The notes under the pieces were generated by a model that was not told the DNA's origin, did no database searches, and saw only the letters and a program-made list of their open reading frames with translations. From the NCBI RefSeq assembly GCF_021412625.1, contig NZ_JAKCFI010000008.1:62001-126000 (forward strand): a DNA stretch of 64,000 bases. The letters run 5' to 3'. A program made the translations under genes and the position numbers. Of this stretch, positions 23,713 to 32,144 are shown one piece after another. The stretch is from Myxococcus stipitatus. GTDB lineage: Bacteria > Myxococcota > Myxococcia > Myxococcales > Myxococcaceae. How positions within the stretch are numbered: the first letter of the stretch is position 1; each line of letters starts with the position of its first letter.

Positions 23713-24585
23713 TCACTTCACCGCGTCGTCCGCCGTGGCCGAGCCGGAGTCGGGCGCGGCCTCCGAGGACGCTTCCTCCCGCGACGCCTTCTCTGCTTCC
23801 TCGAAACGCACGACCCGACGCGCCATGAATGCGTCGACCGCCCTTTCCTCCGCGTTGTACGTCGGCTCCTCCATGTCCCGCGCCCACCGGCCGCTGTCCC
23901 CACGGTGCGAATAGCCCCACCAGAAGCTCCGCCCCAGGAGCCCCACGAAGGCCTCCTCCATGGGGAAGTGGTGCTCCATCGCGGCCTCCAGCACCTCCAG
24001 CAGCCGCACGCGGTCCTCCTCGCTCACTCTGTTCATCTGCTCCCAGTACAGGGTGAGGACCCGGATGGCCGGCACCTCGTCGTGGCTCGACGTGGCCGAG
24101 ACGACGATCGACTCGAAGCCCATCGCATCGAGCTTCGCCCGGACGTTCTCCTCCACGGCCTCGTCCTCGAGGTGGGTCTTGAAGTGGTCCAGGAAGGCGC
24201 TGGAGCGGCGCGGCGCCTCGACAGGAGCCGAGTCGCTCGCGGACTCGGAAGCACTGAGAACCCTCCCCATCACCAGGTTCGACATGGGAAAGCAGAAGCA
24301 GCACAGCGACAGCGCGCCCATGGGAATCAGCAGTCCCATGCGGTGGACCCAAGGCACTGAAGGGACCGGGCCGACCTCCGACGGGGGCACCTCCGTGTAC
24401 AGGTTGCACCGCGTGCAGGTCCGGGCGTACTTCAACGCGTACGAGAAGAGCGGAAACCAGAAGACGTGCCCCACGCGGTAGGTGTGCGTGAAGCGGTGCG
24501 GCGTCTCCTGGTGGCAATCCCCGCACGTCGCCAGGCGCGTCCCCAGCTCGTGCTCCTGGTGCGAACTCCCATAGATGATGAACAT
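23713..24585 (-). CDS. Zinc-ribbon membrane protein of unknown function
   Basis: 290 residues starting at 24585, where GGAG lies upstream; longer in-frame extensions look non-coding. The N-terminus has a four-cysteine zinc ribbon split by about 35 residues (CGDCH and CTRCN) with aromatic residues between (GHVFWFPLFSYALKY). One or two hydrophobic segments follow (LLIPMGALSLCCFCFPMSNLVMG region), then a charged C-terminal domain of about 200 residues of unknown fold ending in an acidic tail. The gene converges on the first PDZ gene (9 bp between stops) and is divergent from the second. Confidence 0.72.
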   Translation of the reverse strand: MFIIYGSSHQEHELGTRLATCGDCHQETPHRFTHTYRVGHVFWFPLFSYALKYARTCTRCNLYTEVPPSEVGPVPSVPWVHRMGLLIPMGALSLCCFCFPMSNLVMGRVLSASESASDSAPVEAPRRSSAFLDHFKTHLEDEAVEENVRAKLDAMGFESIVVSATSSHDEVPAIRVLTLYWEQMNRVSEEDRVRLLEVLEAAMEHHFPMEEAFVGLLGRSFWWGYSHRGDSGRWARDMEEPTYNAEERAVDAFMARRVVRFEEAEKASREEASSEAAPDSGSATADDAVK

Positions 24586-24699
24586 GGCCTGCTCCGCGGC
24601 GGCGAGGACAGCGTCCCCCCAGTCTTCACAAAACGCCCCTCGGAGCGACCTGTCGCATCGGATACGGCCTTGGCCACCTCGCCAGGCCTCCCACGGGGT

Positions 24700-24729
24700 C
24701 GTGACAAGCTGTCCGGACAGCCTGTCACG
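24700..24729. promoter_or_regulatory. 30-bp palindrome in the divergent spacer
   Basis: The left arm (24700-24714, starting CGTGACA and ending CTGTCC) pairs with the right arm (24715-24729, starting GGACAG and ending TGTCACG) in 14 of 15 positions, with no loop. It lies about 100 to 130 bp upstream of the sigma54 promoter at 24828, a typical distance for a bacterial enhancer-binding protein, and about 115 bp upstream of the opposing zinc-ribbon gene. It could control both. The rest of this 300-bp spacer holds only the sigma54 promoter and ribosome sites. Confidence 0.6.
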
Positions 24730-24827
24730 GGCGAATCCCTCTCCCCTGCCAACGTCGGCATGGCGCCCCTGCCCGCCGCGCCCCCGCACACCGCGCCACC
24801 GGGGAACGTCACTCGGAGAAGGCACCC

Positions 24828-24843
24828 TGGCACCGTGCTTGCT
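24828..24843 (+). promoter_or_regulatory. Sigma54 (-24/-12) promoter of the second GspC-like PDZ gene
   Basis: TGGCACCGTGCTTGCT is identical to the promoter at 22782 except for one base in the variable spacer. GG (24829-24830) and GC (24841-24842) are ten bases apart. Expected transcription start is near 24854, 32 bases before the ATG. Confidence 0.7.
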
Positions 24844-24885
24844 CATGCCTCCAGTCACCCCCGAGCGGGGGAGGAGACACGAACC

Positions 24886-25395
24886 ATGACGAGTTGCTCG
24901 ATTCGCAAGCAGGTCTGGCTGTGGGGCAGTGCCTTCATCCTGGCGGGCGCGCCATTCACCACGCTCGCCAGTCCTCCGGAGCCGCGACAGGGCGATCCGG
25001 AGCCGCGACAGGGCCCTCCGGCCCCTCGCGCCATCTCCCATGTCCCCGAGGACCTCGAGGTGAAGACAACGGGCGAGAACACCTACGAGGTGCGCCCCAA
25101 CCCGAACGCGAAGCACGAGACGACGTGCACCCAGCCCCGCGACGCGCGCATCGTCCCCGCCTTCAAGGACGGCAAGGCCGTGGGCTTCAAGCTCTTCTCC
25201 GTGCGCCCCGGCTCCCTCTACACGAAGCTCGGCTTGCAGGAGCGAGACATCATCCAGCGCGTCAACGGAATCCCGCTCGACTCACCGGAGCGGTCGCTGG
25301 AGGCCTACGCGCAGCTCGACACCGCCACGCGCGTGGAGGTGGACATCGACCGCGGCGGCACGGTCATCCACAAGACGTATGACGTGGTGAGGTGA
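24886..25395 (+). CDS. Short exported PDZ protein, paralogue of the GspC-like gene (paralogue 2)
   Basis: 169 residues. The ATG at 24886 has GGGGGAGGAG upstream. The signal or anchor (about 9-28) is followed by a small tandem repeat (PEPRQGDPEPRQGPP), then a domain closely matching the C-terminal third of the protein at 22837: TGENTYEVRPN, RIVPAFKDGKAVGFKLFSVRPGS, GLQERDIIQRVNGIPLDSPE and RGGTVIHKTYDV. The HR-like domain of paralogue 1 is absent. It shares a near-identical sigma54 promoter with paralogue 1, so the two are probably co-expressed and could compete for or bridge the same partner. Confidence 0.78.
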   Translation: MTSCSIRKQVWLWGSAFILAGAPFTTLASPPEPRQGDPEPRQGPPAPRAISHVPEDLEVKTTGENTYEVRPNPNAKHETTCTQPRDARIVPAFKDGKAVGFKLFSVRPGSLYTKLGLQERDIIQRVNGIPLDSPERSLEAYAQLDTATRVEVDIDRGGTVIHKTYDVVR

Positions 25396-25418
25396 GTCGC
25401 GAGGAGACGTCCCGGAGA

Positions 25419-25454
25419 CGGGGACGCTCGCGCCGAGCGCCCACACCGTCCCCG
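25419..25454. terminator. Nested hairpin between convergent genes
   Basis: Outer arms CGGGGAC (25419-25425) and GTCCCCG (25448-25454) enclose a second stem GCTCG/CGAGC (25426-25430 and 25434-25438). It sits in the 72-bp gap between two convergent stop codons and could terminate both genes. Confidence 0.45.
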
Positions 25455-25467
25455 GGCACACCGGGGC

Positions 25468-26190
25468 TCAGCCCAGGTTGTGGAAGACGCGCTGCACGTC
25501 GTCGTCCTGCTCCAGCGAGTCCACCAGCTCGAGGACCTCGTTGGCCTTGTCCTCGGGCAGCTCGATGAGGTTCTCCGCGATGTACTCGGAGTCGGCGGAG
25601 ATGGGCGTCAGGCCCTTGGCCTCGATGGCGGCCTGGAGCTTGCCGAAGTCGGCGAAGTCGCAGCGGATGATGAGCTGCTTCTCACCCTTCTCGCCCGTGC
25701 CCTCGCCCATCTCCTGGAGGCCATGGTCGATGAGCTCCAGCTCCAGCTCCTCCTGGTTGATGCCCTCCGGGTTGAGCCGGAAGACGCCCATGCGCTTGAA
25801 CATGAAGGCCACGCTGCCGGTGTTGCCCATGTTCCCGGAGTACTTGTTGAAGTGCATGCGCACGTTGGCCACGGTGCGCACGACGTTGTCCGTGGCCGTC
25901 TCCACCAGCAGCGCGATGCCGTGGGGGGCATAGCCTTCGTAGAGGACGATTTCGTACTGGGTGGCCGTCTGGCCGCTGGCGCGCTTGATGGCCGCCTCGA
26001 CCTTGTCCTTCGGCATGTTCGCGGCGCGCGCGTTCTGGAGCACCCGGCGCAGCGTGGAGTTCGAGTCCGGATTGGGCCCGCCGGCCTTCACCGCGATGGC
26101 GATGTCCTTGCTGATGCGCGTGAAGACCTTCGCCATCTTGTTCCAGCGGGCCATCATCGTGGCCTTGCGTGTCTCGAAAATGCGTCCCAT
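25468..26190 (-). CDS. YebC/PmpR family regulator
   Basis: 240 residues, full length for the family. Conserved blocks are present in order: [72 protein letters not shown] and [16 protein letters not shown], with an acidic C-terminus. YebC proteins are cytoplasmic and act in transcriptional control or relief of ribosome stalling at difficult peptide sequences, depending on subfamily. It appears to be a single gene, preceded by a 222-bp spacer and ending at a shared hairpin. Confidence 0.93.
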   Translation of the reverse strand: MGRIFETRKATMMARWNKMAKVFTRISKDIAIAVKAGGPNPDSNSTLRRVLQNARAANMPKDKVEAAIKRASGQTATQYEIVLYEGYAPHGIALLVETATDNVVRTVANVRMHFNKYSGNMGNTGSVAFMFKRMGVFRLNPEGINQEELELELIDHGLQEMGEGTGEKGEKQLIIRCDFADFGKLQAAIEAKGLTPISADSEYIAENLIELPEDKANEVLELVDSLEQDDDVQRVFHNLG

Positions 26191-26412
26191 TGGCTTGGTG
26201 CGACTCGGAAGTGGAGTGAGAGAGGAGCGCCGGAGGCGCCCGGAATGAAGAGGGGGTTGCCTGCTCGAAAGGGCTGCGCGCCAATGTAGCGCAACTCGGG
26301 TGGGGCGCCCGCGCTCGAAGTGCGGGGCGTCGGCACCTGCCCGAGGGGAGACCCGAGGACTCGGAGGGCGGCGGCCGCCGGGCCTGCTCGCCAGTCAGCC
26401 GGCGGGAGGGGA

Positions 26413-26805
26413 CTAGCGGGCCTGGTGGACCTGCTGCGCCGCGGGCGACAGGCTGTTGGCGCCGGTGCCCTGCTCGCCGCTGGCGAAGGCGCGCTCCAGG
26501 TGGGCGTCGATCTGCCCCACCGCCATCAGCCCCGCCATCCGGAAGTCGGAGATGAACGACCAGAGGGGGTACTTGAAGCTGGCGGGCTTGTTGCGCTCGA
26601 TGAAGAAGTGGCTGAACCACGCGAACCCGTAGGCGGCCACCAGGGCGGCGGGGACCAGGGCGGCGCGGCCCGTCACGATGGCGGCGATGCCCGTCGCCAC
26701 GCCCAGGCTGGTGCCCACGAAGTGGAACCGGCGCGTGATGGGCAACGAGTGCTCGCGCAGGTAGAACGGCCAGAACTCGGCATAGGTCTGGATGGGCTTG
26801 GGCAT
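26413..26805 (-). CDS. Mpo1-like (DUF962) membrane protein
   Basis: 130 residues starting at MPKPIQTYAEF. The family signature is clear: FWPFYLREHSLPITRRFHFVGT, two membrane segments, then HFFIERNKPASFKYPLWSFISDFRM. The yeast relative Mpo1 is an Fe(II)-dependent dioxygenase that alpha-oxidises 2-hydroxy fatty acids, and its histidines (HS, HF, HFFIE) are present here. A role in lipid turnover is plausible but not shown. It is divergent from the gene at 27020. Confidence 0.88.
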   Translation of the reverse strand: MPKPIQTYAEFWPFYLREHSLPITRRFHFVGTSLGVATGIAAIVTGRAALVPAALVAAYGFAWFSHFFIERNKPASFKYPLWSFISDFRMAGLMAVGQIDAHLERAFASGEQGTGANSLSPAAQQVHQAR

Positions 26806-27019
26806 GGAAGAAGTTGTGTCCAGGCGGGCACTCGGCGTCAACCCACTCCAGGTCGTACTGTGTAGGTACGCGCCGGCCGCCGCCCCGGGGGACAGGCGGA
26901 CGGGCAGCCAGCGCCCGACTCCTCGCCGTCCAGCGCCACGCGCAATTTCCGACGCCCGGTCGGGTCGCGGCGCCAGGAGCCTGCGTTATCTCCGAGGGTC
27001 GTGGGAGACTCGGCGGCGA

Positions 27020-28120
27020 ATGACGGACTGGATTCCGAAGCCGAACCCCCAGGTGGACCTGCGGTCCCTGGTGCTCAGCCCGGAGGAGGGCTTCGTGCTC
27101 TCCCGCCTGGACGGCGCCACCGCCGCCCGGAACCTGCCAGCCCTCACCGGCCTGCCCGTCGAGCGGCTCCAGGGCATCCTCACCCGGCTCGTCTCCCAGG
27201 GAGCCCTGCTGCCCGCCGCGGATGGCGCCATCCCGCCCCCCCCGGGCGCCCCGCCCCCCGCCGCGAAGGCCGCCGGCCACCCCCGCCACGCGCCCTTGGA
27301 CGACCTGTCCTCGTCCGACCCGCTGCCCCTCGACCTGGGGGAGGGCGCGGAGGCGACCGACGTCCCGGAGGACGACGCGGAGCCCGAGCCCGCCGAGGAC
27401 GTGCCCGAGGTCGCGCTCGGCAACTTCCGCCAGCTCTTCGAGACGCGGCTGCACCCCCAGCCGGAGGACCAGCGGGCCGCGCAGGCGCGCGCCGCGGAGG
27501 ACCCGGAGCTGTCCGCGTTCTGCTTCGACCCGGTGCCCGCGGTCATCAAGGCGGTGTTGGAGAACCCTCGCGCGGGGCTGGCGCACGCGCGGCTCATCGC
27601 GCGCAACCACCGCAACCCCGTGGGCCTGGAGGCGCTCTGCGCGCGCGCGGCCTTCGCGGCGGACCTGGGCGTGCGGCGCTGGCTGGTGCGCAACCCGCAG
27701 CTGCCCGCCGGGCTGTTCCGCCGGCTGTGGAGCGCGCGGCGGCTGATGGAGCTGCACAAGGTGACGATCGACCGCGACGTGCCCGAGTCCACGCGGCGCT
27801 CGGCGCGCGAGGTGCTCCGCCAGCGCTTCACCACGGGCCCCTCCGAGGAGAAGGTGGAGCTCATCCTCAACACCGAGGGCCGCGCGCTGGGAGCGCTGCT
27901 CGGCCTGTCGGTGGACGGGAAGACGACGTCGCTGTTGTGCGGACGCACGTACCGCTCGCCGCTGCTCATCCAGAACCTCGCGCGTTGGAGCGCGGCGCCG
28001 CCGGCCCTCGTCGCGCACCTCTTGAAGCAGGAGGCGGTGCGCCGCCAGCCCCAGCTGCGGATGATGCTCACGCGCCACCCCAACGCCCCCGCGGACGTGA
28101 AGCGCGGCGGCGGCGCCTGA
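27020..28120 (+). CDS. Protein with N-terminal winged-helix-like domain and helical repeats, function unknown
   Basis: 366 residues, cytoplasmic. The first 60 residues (EEGFVLSRLDGATAARNLPALTGL, VERLQGILTRLVSQGALL) resemble the small helical domain attached to many myxobacterial regulatory and motility-associated proteins. A Pro-rich and then acidic linker (about 65-140) leads to a C-terminal region of helical repeats with RNPQLPAGLFRRLW, LIARNHRNP and LTRHPNAP motifs. No enzyme signature was found. The gene converges with the methyltransferase gene, one base between stops. Confidence 0.68.
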   Translation: MTDWIPKPNPQVDLRSLVLSPEEGFVLSRLDGATAARNLPALTGLPVERLQGILTRLVSQGALLPAADGAIPPPPGAPPPAAKAAGHPRHAPLDDLSSSDPLPLDLGEGAEATDVPEDDAEPEPAEDVPEVALGNFRQLFETRLHPQPEDQRAAQARAAEDPELSAFCFDPVPAVIKAVLENPRAGLAHARLIARNHRNPVGLEALCARAAFAADLGVRRWLVRNPQLPAGLFRRLWSARRLMELHKVTIDRDVPESTRRSAREVLRQRFTTGPSEEKVELILNTEGRALGALLGLSVDGKTTSLLCGRTYRSPLLIQNLARWSAAPPALVAHLLKQEAVRRQPQLRMMLTRHPNAPADVKRGGGA

Positions 28121-28121
28121 C

Positions 28122-28892
28122 TCAGGGCCGGCGCGCGGTGAGCAGCGGCTGGTGGAAGCCCGTCTCCTCGGGCGAGTGCCACCGCGTGTCCACCAGCCCC
28201 GCGCGCGCGAGGGCGCGCTCCACCTCCACGCGTTGGAGGGCGCGGTAGACGCCGGTGTGCTCGGTGGTCTGCCAGCCGCCCGCCTCCGGACGGAGGATGA
28301 ACTGGTGCACGGTGTACGTGCGCCCGTCGGCGGCCCAGTCCCAGAGCTGGAAGAGGATGCGGCGCCCCTCGGGCGCGTCGAGCACCCGCTCCGACGTGAA
28401 GCGCGGCTGCTGCGCCATCAACGTGTCGTAGTCGCGCACGCTCAACGCGAGCAGCCCGCCGGACACCAGCCGCGAGGCCATGGCCCGCGCGGCGGCGTCC
28501 AGGTCCTCGTCGGTGAGCAGGTGGGGCACCGCGTTGTCGAGCGCGAGCACGACGTGGAAGCCTCCCGCCACCTGCTCGTCCAGCGTGCGCATGTCCGCGA
28601 CGCCGGTGGTGAGGGTGACGCCCAGGGCGCGCGCCTCGCGCTCGGCGCGGGCCACGGCGGCGGGACTCAGGTCGGTGGCGTGGACGACATAGCCGCGCCC
28701 GGCGAGCCCCAGCGCCTGCGTCCCGATGCCACACGCGCAGTCGAGCACGCGCCGAGGAGGCGGCGCCTCGCAGCGGCGCAGCAGGGCATCCAACACGGCG
28801 CCCTGCCGCTCCACGGCCTGGGCCCAGTTGGCGAAGAGCAGGTGGTACTCCTCGGCCAGCCCCTCGTAGAAGTCCAGCACGGACCCGCTCAT
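28122..28892 (-). CDS. Class I SAM-dependent methyltransferase
   Basis: 256 residues. The SAM-binding glycine motif VLDCACGIGTQALGLA is followed by the acidic strand-2 end VHATDLSPAAV, then VVLALDNAVPHLLTDED. The substrate is not predictable, but the sequence resembles glycine/sarcosine-type and small-molecule methyltransferases. It is the second gene of a pair, 25 bp after the thioesterase, so the two are probably co-transcribed. Confidence 0.88.
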   Translation of the reverse strand: MSGSVLDFYEGLAEEYHLLFANWAQAVERQGAVLDALLRRCEAPPPRRVLDCACGIGTQALGLAGRGYVVHATDLSPAAVARAEREARALGVTLTTGVADMRTLDEQVAGGFHVVLALDNAVPHLLTDEDLDAAARAMASRLVSGGLLALSVRDYDTLMAQQPRFTSERVLDAPEGRRILFQLWDWAADGRTYTVHQFILRPEAGGWQTTEHTGVYRALQRVEVERALARAGLVDTRWHSPEETGFHQPLLTARRP

Positions 28893-28917
28893 GCGCGCCG
28901 CCCCCCGCTCCAGCGGC

Positions 28918-29379
28918 TCATGTCGAGAACGACCGGCCCTCGAGCGCCTCGATGGCGGCGCGCACCGGCGCGGGGACGGGCACCTTCTCGTTCGTGGCGT
29001 AGCGCAGGGACACGATGACGGCGTTGCCGCGCGTGTAGACCACCCCGTCATCCGCCCCCGCCACCACGTGCTCCAGGGTGATGGACGAGGTGCCGATGCG
29101 CGTGACGCGCGCGCCGGCCACCAACTGGACAGGGAAGACGACGGGCCGGAGGTAGTCCGCCTCCGTGTGGGCGAGGATGGGGCCGATGCCGCCCGGCAGC
29201 CGCTCCTCCCCCGTCCCCGAGGGGTTGGTGAGGCCGATGCGCGCGAGGTAGGCGATGCGGGCGGACTCGAACCAGGTGAAGGTCCGGGCGTTGTTCGCGT
29301 GGCCGAACGCGTCCATTTCACTCCAGTGCAGGGTGAAGGGCACGACGACGGGGAAGTCCTTGAGCACGGAGTCCGACAT
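28918..29379 (-). CDS. Acyl-CoA thioesterase, hotdog fold (4-hydroxybenzoyl-CoA thioesterase family)
   Basis: 153 residues. The motif LHWSEMDAFGHANNARTFTWFESARIAYL is the catalytic aspartate-helix region of the 4HBT/YbgC hotdog family, written here only as an identifier of the first 60 residues. The start at 29379 gives the usual family length. It hydrolyses acyl-CoA thioesters of unknown chain length and is co-directional with the methyltransferase. A 98-bp divergent spacer separates it from the cupin gene. Confidence 0.88.
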   Translation of the reverse strand: MSDSVLKDFPVVVPFTLHWSEMDAFGHANNARTFTWFESARIAYLARIGLTNPSGTGEERLPGGIGPILAHTEADYLRPVVFPVQLVAGARVTRIGTSSITLEHVVAGADDGVVYTRGNAVIVSLRYATNEKVPVPAPVRAAIEALEGRSFST

Positions 29380-29477
29380 GGCGCCCAGGGTGCCCCAGGC
29401 CGCGCCTCGTGGGAACGAAGAACGCCGCCCGCCTGTCCTCCAGCCGAGGGCCGCCGTCGTGATAATCCAACAACCCC

Positions 29478-30134
29478 ATGAGTCCACGACTCCTGAAATC
29501 CGTGCTCGCGGCCGGGGGGCTCGGCCTCGCCGGGCCCGCGCTGGCCCGTGAGCCCGCCGCGCACCAGGAGTCCACGGCCGCCCCGCCAGGGCAGGCCGGG
29601 CCTCGCGCCGCGGAGCCCGCCTCGACCTCGTCGGGACACGCGGGCGCCCGGACCCCTCCCGCGACATCGAGCCAGGGTGGAGCGCCCGCCGCGCGGACGC
29701 CACCGACGGCCGGGGCCGAGCCCCCCAAGGCGCCATCCGCCGTGCGCTATCGCGTCTCCACCGACGAAGCGCCCCGGCACGTCATCGCCGGGGGCAAGGG
29801 CCGGGCGACGCTGCTGCTCAACCCCTCGACGGGGGCCACCGCCGCGTCGGTGACGCTGCTGGAGTTGCAGCCCGGCGGCGAGGTGCCCGAGCACACGCAC
29901 GACACGAGCGCGGAGATTCTCTACATCCAGGACGGCGCGGCGGACATGGTGGTGTCGGGCCAGTCGCTGCGCGTGGGCCAGGGCGACGCGGTCTACATCC
30001 CCGCGGGGGCGAAGCATTCGGCGCGCGTGGTGACGCCGGGCGCGACGTTCAAGGCCGTGCAGGTCTACGCGGGCCCCGGGCCCGAGCAACGCTTCACGCA
30101 GGGACCGAGGGAGAACACGCCTCATGGCAGGTGA
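29478..30134 (+). CDS. Exported cupin-domain protein
   Basis: 218 residues. A Sec signal peptide (MSPRLLKSVLAAGGLGLAGPALA) is followed by about 55 residues of Pro/Ala-rich linker, then a single cupin_2 barrel with metal-ligand-like histidines in GGEVPEHTHDTSAEILYI and the second motif VYIPAGAKHSARVV. It is probably a periplasmic metal-binding or sensing protein; no specific enzyme activity can be assigned. Its end overlaps the following gene by 11 bp, implying one transcript. Confidence 0.82.
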   Translation: MSPRLLKSVLAAGGLGLAGPALAREPAAHQESTAAPPGQAGPRAAEPASTSSGHAGARTPPATSSQGGAPAARTPPTAGAEPPKAPSAVRYRVSTDEAPRHVIAGGKGRATLLLNPSTGATAASVTLLELQPGGEVPEHTHDTSAEILYIQDGAADMVVSGQSLRVGQGDAVYIPAGAKHSARVVTPGATFKAVQVYAGPGPEQRFTQGPRENTPHGR

Positions 30135-31971
30135 GCGGGACGGGGTGGCGCGGACGAAGGAGACGGATTCACCGCCGCGCGAGGAGACGCCCCCGGCTGG
30201 GCGCGCCTGGGTGGTGGGCTCGCGCAACGAGACGGCGCTCATCTCCGACAGCGGCACGGCGACGCGGCCCCAGAAGCACGCGGGCATGGTGCGCTGGCTG
30301 CATCCCGCGCAGCTGCTGCGCACGGGGCTGGACGCGCTGGTCGCGGCGGTGTTCGGCGCGCGCGCGGACCACCGGCTCATCGAGGCGGTGGTGCGTCCGC
30401 AGGAGCCCTACTTCGACTACTCCCAGGAGACGCCGCCGGAGGGCGACTTCTGGCTGGATTACGTGGCGGACACGGGAGACGGCTGGGACTCGACGTACAC
30501 GGTGGCGCGGCTGCTCGCCCTGCCCCGGCTCCAGCTGCCCGTGCGGGGGCAGCCCCGGGCGGGCACGCACGACACGCAGCGCGGGCGCGTGCTCGTGTTC
30601 GGCGGTGACGGCGTGTATCCGGGCGCCAGCCGCGAGGTCTACGAAGAGCGCCTGGTGCAGCCGTACGAGGCGGCCATGCGGCGCACGACGCCGCCCAGCC
30701 CGGACCTGTTCATGATTCCGGGCAACCACGACTGGTACGACGGCCTGTCCGCCTTCATGCGGCTGTTCTGCGCGAACCGGTGGATCGCCGGGCGCCGGAC
30801 GCGGCAGAGCCGCAGCTACTTCGCGCTGAAGCTGCCGCACCGTTGGTGGCTCGTCGGCACGGACGTGCAGCTCAACAGCGACATCGACGTGCCGCAGGTG
30901 GAGTACTTCCGTCAGGTGGCCGAGCACATGGGCCCGGACGACCGCGTCATCCTGTGCAACGCGGAGCCGGCGTGGATCCTCGCGGCGACGCAGCGGCGCA
31001 AGGGCAGCTACCTGGAGAACAACCTGGAGTACCTCCAGGAGAAGGTGCTCGGCCGGCGCATCAGCCTCTTCCTCGCGGGAGACCTGCACCACTACCGGCG
31101 GCACGAGGACGCGGCGGGCCGGCAGAAAATCACGGCGGGCGGCGGCGGCGCGTTCCTGCACCCCACGCACGCGCCCAAGGCGCACGTGCTGCGCGACGGC
31201 TACAAGCTGCAGAAGAGCTTCCCGGACGAGCGCACGTCGCGAGGTTTGGCGCGCAAGAACCTGTGGCTCATCCGCTACAGCCCGCTGTTCGGGTTGATGA
31301 CGGGCGCGCTGTACCTGCTGCTCGCGTTGGCGGCCTACGCGGAGGTGGGCTCGCTGGGCGTGTCCCGGCTGGGCGACGTGGTGATGGCGGTGGCCAACAG
31401 CATGGTGAGCCGCCCGTGGACGCTGGTGCTGGGCATGGCCACCATCGGCGGGCTCATCGGGCTGGCGGACGCGGCGTTCGGCAAGTGGCGATGGCTGGCC
31501 GGTACGCTGCATGGCGTCGCCCACATCCTCGCGGCGTTCTTCGTCGCGTGGGGTGGCACCTATCTCGCGGTGAGCGGCCTGCGCATCTGTCCCGAGCTGA
31601 CAGCGGACGGGCTGTCCTGCACGGGAGGCTGGTCGCATCTGGCGGGCAAGTTCCTGGTGTCGTCCGCGCTCACCTTCCTGGGCGGCTTCCTGGTGGGCCC
31701 CTTCGTGATGGGCATCTACCTGTGGCTGAGCGTCAACGTGTTCGGCGTGCACTCCAACGAGGCGTTCATCTCGCTGGCGCTCCCGGACTGGAAGAACTTC
31801 CTGCGCCTGCACATCGATGGGACAGGGCGCCTCACCGTGTACCCGGTGGGCATCGAGCGCGTGCCCCGGAAGTGGAAGCAGGTCCACGCCGGGCCCTACG
31901 CGCCCGCCTACGAACCCGATGACCGGAAGGCCACGCCCCCCGCGCTCATCGAGCCCCCCATCCGGCTGTAG
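30124..31971 (+). CDS. Membrane-anchored calcineurin-type metallophosphoesterase
   Basis: 615 residues. The phosphoesterase core in the first two thirds includes GGDGVYPGAS, IPGNHDWYDGL and a FLAGDLHHYRRH histidine cluster. The usual first metal motif DxH seems replaced by the VFGGDGVYP region. The C-terminal 200 residues contain at least four membrane segments (LFGLMTGALYLLLALAAY, LVLGMATIGGLIGLA, and others), which is unusual for this family. Overlap with the exported cupin gene suggests a joint envelope function. The substrate is unknown. Confidence 0.83.
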   Translation: MAGERDGVARTKETDSPPREETPPAGRAWVVGSRNETALISDSGTATRPQKHAGMVRWLHPAQLLRTGLDALVAAVFGARADHRLIEAVVRPQEPYFDYSQETPPEGDFWLDYVADTGDGWDSTYTVARLLALPRLQLPVRGQPRAGTHDTQRGRVLVFGGDGVYPGASREVYEERLVQPYEAAMRRTTPPSPDLFMIPGNHDWYDGLSAFMRLFCANRWIAGRRTRQSRSYFALKLPHRWWLVGTDVQLNSDIDVPQVEYFRQVAEHMGPDDRVILCNAEPAWILAATQRRKGSYLENNLEYLQEKVLGRRISLFLAGDLHHYRRHEDAAGRQKITAGGGGAFLHPTHAPKAHVLRDGYKLQKSFPDERTSRGLARKNLWLIRYSPLFGLMTGALYLLLALAAYAEVGSLGVSRLGDVVMAVANSMVSRPWTLVLGMATIGGLIGLADAAFGKWRWLAGTLHGVAHILAAFFVAWGGTYLAVSGLRICPELTADGLSCTGGWSHLAGKFLVSSALTFLGGFLVGPFVMGIYLWLSVNVFGVHSNEAFISLALPDWKNFLRLHIDGTGRLTVYPVGIERVPRKWKQVHAGPYAPAYEPDDRKATPPALIEPPIRL

Positions 31972-32144
31972 AGGCCGCGCCGGGCCCGCCCGAGAAGCCG
32001 GGCTGTCCTCCCGCGACGTGCCGCCTCCGAACAGCGGGCGTCCCAGAACCGGTCACCCTCCCGGGGCCACCTGAGCCATGAGACAGTCCCCCCAGGGACT
32101 TGCCGCTCCACGGGCTTGGCACGCGATTGGCTTTGGGACCCCGC

